Position numbers and translations under genes: made by a program
Notes under the pieces: model-generated
The model's input: only the letters and a program-made list of their open reading frames with translations
Database searches by the model: none
What the model was told of the DNA's origin: nothing
From: Seohaeicola_A nanhaiensis
Lineage (GTDB): Bacteria; Pseudomonadota; Alphaproteobacteria; Rhodobacterales; Rhodobacteraceae
Length of the DNA stretch: 64,000 bases
Direction of reading: 5' to 3'
Assembly (NCBI RefSeq): GCF_042654245.1
Contig: NZ_JBHSGI010000005.1
Location: 310,001 to 374,000 of the forward strand
In this document: piece by piece, positions 25,756 to 36,811 of the stretch
How positions within the stretch are numbered: position 1 is the stretch's first letter
How the letters are laid out: each line of letters starts with the position of its first letter

Positions 25756-26784
25756 TCACGGGAACAGCGGCGCCATCATCAGCGCGGTGGTTTCATCCTC
25801 GCCCAGCATCAGGTTGGCATTCTGCAGGGCCTGCCCGCTGGAGCCCTTGGTCAGGTTGTCCAGTACCGCCACGACGATCGCGCGCCCGTCGATCCGGTCG
25901 CCCGCGACGCCGATATGCACGAAGTTCGACCCGCGCACGTCATGGGTCGAGGGCGCAGTACCGAAGGGCAGCACCTGCACGAAAGGTTCGCCCACATAGG
26001 CGCTGGTCAACGTCTGGTGAATCTCCGCCGCATCCCCGCTCACATAGGCCGTGCACAGGATGCCCCGGTTCACCGGCAGCAGATGCGGCGTGAACTGCAC
26101 CCGCACCGGCCGCCCCGCCAGCGCCGAGAACTCCTGATCGAATTCGCCGATATGCCGGTGGCTGCTGCCCAGCGCATAGGCGTGGTAGCCCTCCGACAGC
26201 TCGGTATGCAGCAGGCTCTCCTTCAGCGACCGCCCCGCCCCCGAGACCGCGCATTTCATGTCGAGGATGATGTCTTCCAGCCCGATCACCCCGGCCGAGA
26301 TCAGCGGCCGGATGGCGAATTGCCCCGTCGCGGCGTTGCACCCGGTGCCCGCCACCAGCCGGGCGGCGCGGATCTCGTCGCGGTAGAATTCGGTCAGACC
26401 GTAGACCGCCTCGGCCTGCAACTCCATCGCGATATGGTCGTTGCCGTACCAGCGCTTGTAGGCCTCGGCTTCGCGCAGCCGGAAATCGGCCGAAAGGTCG
26501 ACGATCTTCAGTCCCTTCGGCAGGTCGCGGATCACCGCCTGGCTGGTCTTGTGCGGCAGCGCGCAAAAGCAGAGATCGACCTGCGAAAAGTCGATGTCCT
26601 CGATCCGGCACAGCACCGGCAGGTCCAGGTGGCGCAGATGGGGAAAGACCTCGGCCATGGCCATGCCCGCCTTGCGTTGGCCCGACAGGGCAACGATGGA
26701 CATGTTGGGGTGGCCCGAGATCAGGCGGACGAGTTCGGCGCCGGTATATCCGCTGGCGCCCAGGATTGCGATTCTATGGGTCAT
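25756..26784 (-). CDS. argC: N-acetyl-gamma-glutamyl-phosphate reductase
   Basis: 342 aa NADPH-dependent enzyme of arginine biosynthesis. N-terminal Rossmann motif ILGASGYTGAELVR (residues 7-20), and the catalytic Cys149 in AGTGCNAATG. The length is usual for the type I family. It is the only arg gene here. It lies between murI (67 nt upstream on the same strand) and ccmE. Confidence 0.96.
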   Translation of the reverse strand: MTHRIAILGASGYTGAELVRLISGHPNMSIVALSGQRKAGMAMAEVFPHLRHLDLPVLCRIEDIDFSQVDLCFCALPHKTSQAVIRDLPKGLKIVDLSADFRLREAEAYKRWYGNDHIAMELQAEAVYGLTEFYRDEIRAARLVAGTGCNAATGQFAIRPLISAGVIGLEDIILDMKCAVSGAGRSLKESLLHTELSEGYHAYALGSSHRHIGEFDQEFSALAGRPVRVQFTPHLLPVNRGILCTAYVSGDAAEIHQTLTSAYVGEPFVQVLPFGTAPSTHDVRGSNFVHIGVAGDRIDGRAIVVAVLDNLTKGSSGQALQNANLMLGEDETTALMMAPLFP

Positions 26785-26851
26785 GTCAGACCTTCATGTT
26801 CCGTGATGACAGATAAGCGCCGGAGGTCCGGCCGCAAAGTGAGGCAAGGCG

Positions 26852-27661
26852 TCACGCCGCGTCGAAGCGGATCTGTCGTCGGAGGAACTGGGTCGCGCGG
26901 TCGCTCACCCGATCGGGCCGGCCGGTGGTCAGGAACCCGCTCGTGCCAGAGCCCAGCATGTTCGGATGCCGCTGAAGATAATCGGCCAGGCTTTCGGCGA
27001 CCAGCTTCGCCTGGCTGAACACCTGCACGTCCGGACCAAGCGCCGCCTGAAACGTCTCTTCCAGCAGCGGATAGTGGGTGCAGCCCAGGATCGCCGCCTG
27101 CGGGTCGGGCATCTTGCGCCTCAGCGCCTCGACGTGGGAGCGCACCAGCGCCTCGGCCAGGATGGTGTCGCCGTCCTCGATGGCGTCGACCACGCCGCCG
27201 CAGGCCTGCGCCTCGACATCGACGCCGATGGCGCGGAAGGCCAGTTCACGCTGGAAGGCGCGGCTGGCGACCGTCGCCGGGGTGGCAAACAGCGCCACAT
27301 GTTTCACCGCGACCTCGCGCGGGGGCGAGTTGTCGCCCCATTGCCGTTCGGTCAGCGCCTCGATCAGCGGCACGAAGACACCCAGCACCCGCTTTCCGGG
27401 TGGCAGGCCGCCCTCCTGAATGCGACGCAGGGCCGCCGCGCTAGCGGTGTTGCAGGCCAGCACGATCAGGTCACAGCCCCGCGCCCACATCGATTCGATG
27501 GCCGCCTTCGTCAGCGCATAGATGTCGTCGGCCGTGCGCACGCCATAGGGCGCATGGGCGCTGTCGGCAAAATACAGGAAATCCACCTCGGGCAGGCGTT
27601 TCTGCACGGCGTCGAGGACGGTCAGGCCGCCCAGTCCGGAATCGAAAATGCCTATGGCCAT
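26852..27661 (-). CDS. murI: Glutamate racemase
   Basis: 269 aa cofactor-independent racemase that supplies D-glutamate for peptidoglycan. Family motifs are FDSGLGGLTVL (6-16), FADSAHAPYG (31-40), and the two catalytic cysteines in LACNTASA (Cys70) and LGCTHYPLLEE (about 193). The start directly abuts the stop of the upstream acyltransferase, so the two are probably co-transcribed. Confidence 0.95.
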   Translation of the reverse strand: MAIGIFDSGLGGLTVLDAVQKRLPEVDFLYFADSAHAPYGVRTADDIYALTKAAIESMWARGCDLIVLACNTASAAALRRIQEGGLPPGKRVLGVFVPLIEALTERQWGDNSPPREVAVKHVALFATPATVASRAFQRELAFRAIGVDVEAQACGGVVDAIEDGDTILAEALVRSHVEALRRKMPDPQAAILGCTHYPLLEETFQAALGPDVQVFSQAKLVAESLADYLQRHPNMLGSGTSGFLTTGRPDRVSDRATQFLRRQIRFDAA

Positions 27662-28543
27662 CTATGCGCGGGCGCGGTGCCGTTCCTCAAATTCATAGCC
27701 GTAGTCGAAGGACTCCAGCGGTTTCGGAGACAGCTCATACGTCGCTTTGCGCAGGAAATCCATCAGTGCTTTTCCCTCGCCCATCACGCGCAGATCCTCA
27801 CGCGGAATCGGTGTGCCGATCACCACTTCGACCGGGGTATCGACGCGGGTGCGGAATTCCTTCAGCAGCAGTCCCAGGCGCAGGGTCGAATGCAGGTGGC
27901 TGGCGATCTGGAACAGGCGCGAGGTGTGGCCGGCAAAGAAGACCGGCACCACGGTGGCGCCCGACTTCGCGATCATCCGCGCGGTGAAGCTGCGCCAGCC
28001 CGGATCCATAGGGGTGGAAAACGGGCGCGCCGCGGTGCTGACCGTGCCGCCCGGGAAAATGCCGATGGCGCCCCCCTCGCCCAGATAGCGCAGCGCCTCC
28101 CGCCGGGTCTGCAGGTTCAGCCCCAGCGCATCCTTGGTCTCGTCAAAGCTGATCGGCAGCAGGATGCGGTTCAGATCCTCGGCCTGGCGAAACACCGAAT
28201 TGGCCAGAATGCGGAAATCGCCGCGCGTCTGATGCAGGATATGCCCCATCATCAGCCCGTCGAGGATACCGTAGGGATGGTTGGCGATCAGGATCAGCGG
28301 GCCGGTGCGCGGGATATTGTCCAGCGATCCGCCCACGACGTTCAGCGACAGACCATAGCGGTCGACCATCACCTGCCAGAAGCTGCGACCGGCCGCGACC
28401 TCGTCGGCATAGCCATCGGCGCGGCGGATCAGCCGCAGGCGGCCGGTCGAGTTCTCGATAAGGCGGATCAGCGCCCGGCCGCTGCGGGTGGCGGCCGAAT
28501 GGGAATAGGTGATGTCACGCGCGATATGGCGGCGGTCGGACAT
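27662..28543 (-). CDS. PlsC-like lysophospholipid acyltransferase
   Basis: 293 aa. The acyltransferase block I variant NHPYGILDGL (about 90-99) and the phosphate-binding IFPGGTVST (about 164) place it in the hemolysin-like/1-acyl-glycerol-3-phosphate acyltransferase group, probably acting on membrane lipids at the cytoplasmic face. It could serve phosphatidic acid or ornithine-lipid synthesis (OlsA-like); no OlsB partner is adjacent. It lies one base ahead of murI, a pairing of lipid and wall genes. Confidence 0.8.
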   Translation of the reverse strand: MSDRRHIARDITYSHSAATRSGRALIRLIENSTGRLRLIRRADGYADEVAAGRSFWQVMVDRYGLSLNVVGGSLDNIPRTGPLILIANHPYGILDGLMMGHILHQTRGDFRILANSVFRQAEDLNRILLPISFDETKDALGLNLQTRREALRYLGEGGAIGIFPGGTVSTAARPFSTPMDPGWRSFTARMIAKSGATVVPVFFAGHTSRLFQIASHLHSTLRLGLLLKEFRTRVDTPVEVVIGTPIPREDLRVMGEGKALMDFLRKATYELSPKPLESFDYGYEFEERHRARA

Positions 28544-28625
28544 GAAGCGGCTCCGAAAAGGTCACCCGCCGGATTCGGACGGGCGACCCCAGTTTGCAAC
28601 GCCTAGGTGACGGCTGCGTGACGCC

Positions 28626-31600
28626 CTATTCCGCCGCCTTCTCGAACCCCTTGCCGCCCTGCCGGATGGCCGTCAGAAGCTCTTCGCGCCGTTTCGCCGC
28701 CTTTTCGGCATTGGCTTCCTTCACCGGGCCAAAGCCGCGGATCTCCAGCGGCAGCGCGGCCAGAGCCGCGGCCGCATCGCGAGTGTCGGCTGTAACCGCC
28801 GGCAGAACCTCTTTCATGTCGGCCTCGTACTGCCGGATCAGCGCGCGTTCCATCCGGCGATCGGCGGAATAGCCGAAGACGTCGAAGGGCGTTCCACGCA
28901 GCGCCTTGAAGCGGGCGAGGAACCGCAGCGGGCCCTCCATCCAGGGACCAAAGGCGCGCTTTTTCGGGCGGCCCTCGGCGTCGGTGCCGGGCAGAACTGG
29001 CGGCGCGAGGTTGAAGGTCATCTTGAAATCGCCCTCGAACTCGGCCCGCGCCTTTTCCTCGGTCTTGCTCAGCAGACGCGCGACCTCGTATTCGTCCTTG
29101 TAGGCCAAGAGCTTGTGATAGCCGAGCGCGACCGCCTCCTTCAGCTTGGGATCACTGACCGAATCGACCAGCTTGCGATAGCGTTTCGCCAGCCGCGCGC
29201 TCTGGTAGTCGGTCAGGTGATCGGCGCGGAAGGCGATCCGCTCTTCCAGCGATTTCGGCTTGGCGACCACATTGCTCGGCACGATCAGGCGCTGCGCCTC
29301 TTCCGGATGCAGCACCGCCCAGCGGCCGATCTCGAAGGCGCGCTGGTTCTTCTCGACCGCCGCGCCGTTCAGCTCCACCGCCTGCCGGATCGACTCGTGC
29401 CCCAGCGGCAGCAGGCCGCGCTGCCAGGCCGCGCCCAGGATCATCATGTTCGAGAAGATGGAATCGCCCATCGTCACGCGGGCCAGTTCCGAGGCGTCGA
29501 ACAGGTCCAGCCGGTCCTTCAGCCGCGCCTGCAGCGCCAGCTCCAGCCGGTCCGAGGGCACCTTGAACTCGGTATTGCGGGTGAAATCGCCGGTGATGAT
29601 CTCGTGGTTGTTGACCACCGCGCCGGTCTGGCCGGTGCGCGTCAGCCCCAGCGTCTTGGCGCCCGCGCTCACCACCAGATCGCCGCCGATCAGCGCATGG
29701 GCCTCGCCGGTGGCGACGCGGATCGCGCTGATGTCCTCGGGCTTGTTCGCCAGGCGGCAATGGATGTGCACCGCGCCGCCCTTCTGTGCCAGTCCCGCCA
29801 TCTCCATCATGCCGGCGCCTTTGCCGTCCAGCTGTGCCGCCTGCGCCAGCACCGCGCCGATGGTGACGACCCCGGTTCCGCCCACGCCGGTGATCACGAC
29901 GTTATAGGTGCCGTTGATCGTCGGCAGCACCGGCTGCGGCAGATCCGGCAGGTCCAGCTTGGCGACATCGGGCTTTTTCACCGTCGCGCCTTCCAGCGTC
30001 ACGAAAGAGGGGCAGAAGCCCTTGAGACACGAGAAATCCTTGTTGCACGACGACTGGTCGATGGCGCGCTTGCGCCCCAGCTCGGTCTCCTTCGGCACGA
30101 TCGACACACAGTTCGACTGCACGCCGCAATCGCCGCAGCCCTCGCAGACGTCGGTGTTGATGAAGACCTTCTTCTCGATGTCCGGGAAGGTGCCCCGCTT
30201 GCGGCGGCGGCGCTTCTCGGCGGCGCAGGTCTGGATGTAGACGATGGCCGACACGCCCTCGATCTCGCGGAAACGCTCCTCGACCTTGATCAGATCGGCC
30301 CGCTCGTGCCACTCCAGCCCGGCCGGGAAACCGGCGCGCGCCGGCTCTTCCTTTTCGTCATAGACCACGGCGATGTGCTTGATGCCCATGGCCTTGAGTT
30401 CCTGCGCGATGCGCGCGGCATCCAGACCGCCTTCATTGGTCTGACCGCCGGTCATCGCCACGGCGTCATTGTAGAGGATCTTGTAGGTGATATTGGTGCC
30501 CGCGGCGACCGCCGCCCGGATCGCCTGGATGCCCGAATGGTTGTAGGTGCCGTCGCCCAGATTCTGGAACACGTGTTTGGTGGTCGAAAACGGCGCCTCG
30601 CCGATCCAGTTGGCCCCCTCGCCGCCCATATGGGTATAGCCCATGGTCGACCGGTCCATCCACTGCACCATGAAGTGACAGCCGATGCCCGCATAGGCGC
30701 GGCTGCCCTTCGGCACCTTCGTGCCGGTGTTATGCGGGCAGCCCGAGCAGAAATAGGGCAGACGCGCCGCGATATCGACGGCGTTGTCGTTGCGCCGCGC
30801 CTCCTGCAGCGCATCCAGACCCGAGCGAATCGCCTCGGTCTCGCGGCCCTCCTCGATCAGGATCCCGCCCAGCTTCTCGGCTATCATGATCGGATCGAGC
30901 GCGCCGCGCGACGGGAACAGCTCTTCGCGGTGCAGCTGACCTGCACCGCCCTTGTACCAGCCCCAGACGCGATAGCGGTTGTCGTCGAACAGCGCTTCCT
31001 TGATCTGGATCTCGATCAGCTTGCGCTTTTCCTCGACCACGACGATCAGGTCCAGCCCCTCGGCCCATTCATGAAAGCTCTTCATGTCGAGCGGGAAGAC
31101 CTGGCCGATCTTGTAGGTCGAAATGCCCAGCCGCTCGGCCTCGGCCTCGTCGATGTTCAGCAGGCTCAGCGCATGCACCAGATCCAGCCAGTTCTTGCCG
31201 GCGGCCACCAGCCCGATCTTGGCGCCGGGCTTGCCCCAGACGCGCTTGTCGATGCGGTTCGCGCGGGCGAATTCCTCGGCCGCGAAGCGCTTGTAGTCGA
31301 TCACCCGCGCCTCCTGCGGCACGCGGTCGTCGACCAGACGGATGTTCAGCCCGCCCTCGGGCATGTCGAAGTCGGGCACCACGGTCTTGACGCGGAACGG
31401 GTCGCCATCGACAACCGAGGTCGCCTCGACCGTGTCCTTCATCGTCTTGAGACCAACCCACAGCCCCGAAAACCGCGAGAGCGCAAAGGCATAGGCGCCG
31501 TAGTCGAGGATTTCCTGCACGCCCGCCGGCGAGACGATGGGCATATAGGCATCCATCAGCGCCCATTCCGACTGGTGCAGCGTGGTCGAGGATTCGCCGG

Positions 31601-32045
31601 TGTGGTCGTCACCCATCGCCATCACCACGCCGCCCAGCGGGCTGGTCCCGGCCATGTTGGCGTGGCGGATCACGTCGCCCGACCGGTCGACGCCCGGGCC
31701 CTTGCCATACCACAGGCCGAAGACGCCGTCGTATTTCCCCTCGCCCCGCAGTTCCGCCTGCTGCGCGCCCCAGAGCGCGGTGGCGGCCAAATCTTCGTTC
31801 AATCCCAGCTGGAAGGTCACGTCATGGGCGGCAAGATGCTTGGCCGCCCGCGTCATCTGCATGTCGACCGCGCCGAGGGGAGAGCCGCGATACCCCGTCA
31901 CCAGCCCGGCGGTGTTGTGCCCCGCCGCGCGGTCGCGCTCTTTCTGCATCAGCATGAGCCGGACAAGCGCCTGCGTGCCGTTCAGAAGAACCGGAGTCTT
32001 GGTGAGATCGAAGCGATCGTTCAGGGAAATCTTCTGCGTGGTCAT
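28626..32045 (-). CDS. iorAB: Indolepyruvate:ferredoxin oxidoreductase, fused alpha-beta
   Basis: 1139 aa fusion. The N-terminal part is the pyrimidine/TPP-binding alpha region (VTGYRGSPLGAVD near 47; TPP domain with GIGCHFMVQWMD near 448). A 4Fe-4S ferredoxin segment VCEGCGDCGVQSNC is near 635 with a further Cys set (SSCNKDFSCLKGFCP). The C-terminal gamma/beta-like domain begins VITGVGGTGVVTIG near 720. It oxidises aryl-pyruvates to aryl-acetyl-CoA and transfers electrons to ferredoxin in aromatic amino-acid catabolism. It is divergent from a LysR regulator that probably controls it. Confidence 0.93.
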   Translation of the reverse strand: MTTQKISLNDRFDLTKTPVLLNGTQALVRLMLMQKERDRAAGHNTAGLVTGYRGSPLGAVDMQMTRAAKHLAAHDVTFQLGLNEDLAATALWGAQQAELRGEGKYDGVFGLWYGKGPGVDRSGDVIRHANMAGTSPLGGVVMAMGDDHTGESSTTLHQSEWALMDAYMPIVSPAGVQEILDYGAYAFALSRFSGLWVGLKTMKDTVEATSVVDGDPFRVKTVVPDFDMPEGGLNIRLVDDRVPQEARVIDYKRFAAEEFARANRIDKRVWGKPGAKIGLVAAGKNWLDLVHALSLLNIDEAEAERLGISTYKIGQVFPLDMKSFHEWAEGLDLIVVVEEKRKLIEIQIKEALFDDNRYRVWGWYKGGAGQLHREELFPSRGALDPIMIAEKLGGILIEEGRETEAIRSGLDALQEARRNDNAVDIAARLPYFCSGCPHNTGTKVPKGSRAYAGIGCHFMVQWMDRSTMGYTHMGGEGANWIGEAPFSTTKHVFQNLGDGTYNHSGIQAIRAAVAAGTNITYKILYNDAVAMTGGQTNEGGLDAARIAQELKAMGIKHIAVVYDEKEEPARAGFPAGLEWHERADLIKVEERFREIEGVSAIVYIQTCAAEKRRRRKRGTFPDIEKKVFINTDVCEGCGDCGVQSNCVSIVPKETELGRKRAIDQSSCNKDFSCLKGFCPSFVTLEGATVKKPDVAKLDLPDLPQPVLPTINGTYNVVITGVGGTGVVTIGAVLAQAAQLDGKGAGMMEMAGLAQKGGAVHIHCRLANKPEDISAIRVATGEAHALIGGDLVVSAGAKTLGLTRTGQTGAVVNNHEIITGDFTRNTEFKVPSDRLELALQARLKDRLDLFDASELARVTMGDSIFSNMMILGAAWQRGLLPLGHESIRQAVELNGAAVEKNQRAFEIGRWAVLHPEEAQRLIVPSNVVAKPKSLEERIAFRADHLTDYQSARLAKRYRKLVDSVSDPKLKEAVALGYHKLLAYKDEYEVARLLSKTEEKARAEFEGDFKMTFNLAPPVLPGTDAEGRPKKRAFGPWMEGPLRFLARFKALRGTPFDVFGYSADRRMERALIRQYEADMKEVLPAVTADTRDAAAALAALPLEIRGFGPVKEANAEKAAKRREELLTAIRQGGKGFEKAAE

Positions 32046-32090
32046 CTGGCGCCTCCCAACGTCAAATTAGGACTTCGTGCGATCAATAAT

Positions 32091-32109
32091 AGGTCAAAAA
32101 GGTTGACCT
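32091..32109. promoter_or_regulatory. Operator-like dyad in the iorAB/LysR divergent region
   Basis: AGGTCAA-AAAGG-TTGACCT, a perfect 7-bp inverted repeat. The inner TCAA...TTGA gives a T-N11-A core, the general LysR-type box. It is 46 bp before iorAB and 127 bp before the LysR gene, suitable for control of iorAB. Confidence 0.55.
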
Positions 32110-32235
32110 GTATAGCCATTTTGCTGATTTTCCATGCCCCTCCGGAACATTTGATGCATATTGCCTTCACCCTTCTTGCATAGACCGGAAGTAGCTGAGA
32201 AACAGCCCGCTGGATTAGGAACGAAAGCCACAGAG

Positions 32236-33141
32236 ATGGATTGGGACAAGCTCAGGATCTTCCACGCCGTGTCGGACGCGGGCAGCCTGACCCATGCCGG
32301 GGACAAGCTCAACCTGTCGCAATCTGCTGTCAGCCGGCAGATTCGCGCGCTTGAGGAATCCCTGAACACCACCCTGTTCCACCGCCACGCGCGCGGGCTG
32401 ATCCTGACCGAACAGGGCGAATTGCTGTTCGACGCCACCCGCTCGATCTCGAAACGGCTCGAAGCCGCCGCTGCCCGCATCCGCGACAGCGAGGAAGAGG
32501 TCTTTGGCGAACTCCGTGTCACCACCACCTATGGATTCGGCACCCTCTGGCTGGTCCCGCGCCTGCCCAAGCTTTACGAGAAATACCCCAACCTCAAGAT
32601 CGACCTCATGCTCGAGGAACGCGTGCTCGACCTGCCCATGCGCGAGGCCGACGTTGCCATCCGCATGAAGGAACCCAGCCAGGCCGACCTGATCCGCAAG
32701 CGGCTGATGACGGTGCAGATGCTGCTTTATGCAAGCAAGGACTATATCGCCCAGAACGGCGCCCCGACCGAACTCGAGGACATGGCGAACCACCGGCTCA
32801 TCTGCCAGAACACCAACGCCGCGCAGGTCGCGGCGGGGGCGTCGCTGGTCCAGCACCTGATGGCCTTCAACCCGCACTCGCTGTTGACTGTAAACAACTA
32901 TTTCGGCGTCTTGCAGGGCGTTCTGAACAATCTGGGGATCGGCGTCCTGCCGGATTACCTGGTCGAGGACTTTCCCGCCCTGGTCCGCATCCTGCCCCAG
33001 ATCGAATCCGCCGATGTGCCCGTCTTCCTCGCCTATCCCGAGGAATTGAGGCAGTCTCAGCGGATCATCGCATTCCGCGATTTCGTGCAGGAAGAGGTTA
33101 TTTCACATCGCAAGCAGATGCGGAATCTCGCGCGCCCCTGA
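32236..33141 (+). CDS. LysR-family transcriptional regulator
   Basis: 301 aa. The start MDWDKLRIFHAVSDAGSLTHAG is the classic LysR opening; an in-frame TTG 75 nt earlier is rejected. The winged helix-turn-helix is at about 4-62 (LNLSQSAVSRQIRALEE), then a linker helix and a periplasmic-binding-like effector domain from about 90. The ligand is unknown. Being divergent from iorAB, with a T-N11-A dyad between them, it probably regulates aryl-pyruvate oxidation (inference). Confidence 0.88.
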   Translation: MDWDKLRIFHAVSDAGSLTHAGDKLNLSQSAVSRQIRALEESLNTTLFHRHARGLILTEQGELLFDATRSISKRLEAAAARIRDSEEEVFGELRVTTTYGFGTLWLVPRLPKLYEKYPNLKIDLMLEERVLDLPMREADVAIRMKEPSQADLIRKRLMTVQMLLYASKDYIAQNGAPTELEDMANHRLICQNTNAAQVAAGASLVQHLMAFNPHSLLTVNNYFGVLQGVLNNLGIGVLPDYLVEDFPALVRILPQIESADVPVFLAYPEELRQSQRIIAFRDFVQEEVISHRKQMRNLARP

Positions 33142-33192
33142 GCCATGCGGTTTGTGCATATCGGGAATGCCCCGCCTGCGACACATAGTGCC

Positions 33193-33221
33193 TTGATCGC
33201 AGGCAGCGTGATGCCTATTTG
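33193..33221 (+). promoter_or_regulatory. Candidate promoter for a small RNA
   Basis: CTTGATC at -35 (hexamer 33193-33198), a 17-nt spacer and CCTATTTG at -10 (hexamer 33216-33221). The CTTGA...CYATnT form resembles heat-shock sigma (RpoH) promoters as much as the housekeeping type. It is moderate by sequence alone. Confidence 0.35.
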
Positions 33222-33227
33222 TTCACT

Positions 33228-33306
33228 CGAAGGACGACGCATGAGAGTGCATCCCCTTCACCTCCCTGTTGGACTTCGGCCGAGCTTAGTGCTCGGCCTT
33301 TTTTTT
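33228..33306 (+). ncRNA. Candidate small RNA with an anti-Shine-Dalgarno-like segment
   Basis: The proposed transcript runs about 79 nt from the candidate promoter to the terminator. GAAGG near the 5' end can pair with CCTTC at about 33256, followed by an unpaired CACCTCCCTG able to pair with ribosome-binding sites, then the terminator hairpin. A pyrimidine CCUCC loop is reminiscent of the stress-induced CcsR-type RNAs of Rhodobacter sphaeroides. Alternatively this is merely the 3' UTR of the LysR gene. Confidence 0.35.
33278..33306 (+). terminator. Strong rho-independent terminator
   Basis: GGCCGAGC-TTAGT-GCTCGGCC stem (8 bp) followed by eight T residues. It lies 137 nt after the LysR stop, which is far for a simple gene end and supports an independent short transcript. 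Confidence 0.93.
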
Positions 33307-33510
33307 GTTAGCGACGCAGACCAATCGTTGGGCACGCCGCGAACCCTTTGACCCGAACCCGCCATCGGCTGCCTGATGAGGGCGGTTCAGCCCGGCGCAG
33401 GGCGCGAATTTCCCTCGACCGGATCGGGTGCACACCCGGATTGTCTCTTTCCCCTTGTGCCCCCTTGTCCTAAAAGCGCGGCAACTGCCGCCCTGGGGAT
33501 TTTCCGCACC

Positions 33511-35670
<2,160 letters not shown>

Positions 35671-35674
35671 CGGC

Positions 35675-36706
35675 ATGGCGCGCCGGCTGATCCTGCACGT
35701 CGGCGATTGCAAGACCGGCTCGACCATTCTTCAGACCATGCTGGCCCGCGGGGATTGCAAACCCGCGGGCCTGCGCCTGTTCAGCCCAGGCACTGCCAAT
35801 CACGGCGCCCTGGCCCGCAGCCTGGGCGAGCGCAAGGCGCTCTATCCGGCCCGCTGGAACGCCATCGCCCGGCGGCTGGACGGCGCGGAGTGGGATGTCG
35901 CCGTGCTGTCGACCGAGCTGTTCGAGTTCATCCCGCCCGCGCGGGTGGCCGAGGCCGTCAACACGCATCTCGCCCCCCTTGCCGATCAGATCACCGTCAT
36001 CGCCTACGTCCGCCCCCATGTCGGCCGGGTGCTGTCGCAATGCGCCGAGAACCTCAAGCTGGGCCATGACACTGGCACGCAGGCCGACTTTCTGAAAAGC
36101 TTCCTGAAACGCGGGCGGCTCGACTTCGCCGGCCGGTTGGCCGGCTGGCGCGCGGCCTTTGGCGACAGCTTCCAGATGCGCCCCTTCATCCGCAGCCGGC
36201 TGAAGCAGGGCGACATCCGGCACGACTTCCTCGACCTGGTGCTGCAGGGGACGCCCTACACCCTCTCCGACAGCGGGCAGGACAGCAACGCCGCCCTCCC
36301 GGTCCCCGATCTTGCCCTGATGCGGATGCTGCAACAGCGCTTTGCCGACCTGCCGCTCGACAACCGTGTGACCTTTGGCAAGCAGTTCGGGCGGCTGTTG
36401 CGCGACCGGCCCCCGACCACCGCGGCCGAGCCGCTGCGCCTGCCCCGCGCGCTCTATGACTTGCTCTACCCCGCCGCCCGCGCCGATGCCGAGCGGCTGG
36501 ACGCCGAGTGGATCGGCGCTCCCTGCTTCCTCCCCGATCTTGAAGCCGCGCGCGATGCCACCATCCCCACGCCGCAAAGCCTCGAGGCCGAAGACCATCA
36601 TAGCCCCGAGACGCTGCGCCTGATGGCCGTCTGGGCCGACCTGATCGCCCGGCAGATGGGCGACGAGCCCAAGGACTTTGGCGCCAGGCTGCGCGACGGC
36701 GCCTAG
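35675..36706 (+). CDS. Sulfotransferase-like protein
   Basis: 343 aa. The N terminus RLILHVGDCKTGSTILQTML (residues 4-23) has the KTGST phosphate-binding loop that grips the 5'-phosphosulfate of PAPS, and AYVRPHVGRVLSQ (about 110) resembles the 3'-phosphate site. The acceptor is unknown; surface polysaccharide or glycolipid sulfation is possible. It starts 4 nt after the purL stop, which implies co-transcription with a purine gene without an obvious functional link. Confidence 0.7.
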   Translation: MARRLILHVGDCKTGSTILQTMLARGDCKPAGLRLFSPGTANHGALARSLGERKALYPARWNAIARRLDGAEWDVAVLSTELFEFIPPARVAEAVNTHLAPLADQITVIAYVRPHVGRVLSQCAENLKLGHDTGTQADFLKSFLKRGRLDFAGRLAGWRAAFGDSFQMRPFIRSRLKQGDIRHDFLDLVLQGTPYTLSDSGQDSNAALPVPDLALMRMLQQRFADLPLDNRVTFGKQFGRLLRDRPPTTAAEPLRLPRALYDLLYPAARADAERLDAEWIGAPCFLPDLEAARDATIPTPQSLEAEDHHSPETLRLMAVWADLIARQMGDEPKDFGARLRDGA

Positions 36707-36811
36707 CATCGCTGCGAAAATGTCGCCGCCGCGCCAGCGCTGGTCGCATCCCTTTCGGACGGAAGCACGCGCGGAGGTCTTACTGGACCCAGCCATCTTG
36801 CGAGGGTGCCC

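Larger units (their letters stand above)
33142..33510. other. 369-bp intergenic region between LysR and purL
   Basis: No convincing protein gene. The first half holds a promoter-like pair, a possible short RNA and a very strong terminator (33193-33306, listed separately). The second half (33307-33510) has no clear element; it should carry the purL promoter, but none was recognised with confidence. Confidence 0.6.

Noticed and set aside
29115..32183. 1022-codon open frame on the plus strand
   Set aside because: Antisense shadow of iorAB, with His/Arg/Gln-rich low-complexity translation and no domain.
33241..33351. Short open frame MRVHPLHLPV... over the terminator
   Set aside because: It has no good ribosome site and reads through the terminator stem and T tract, so translation is unlikely.
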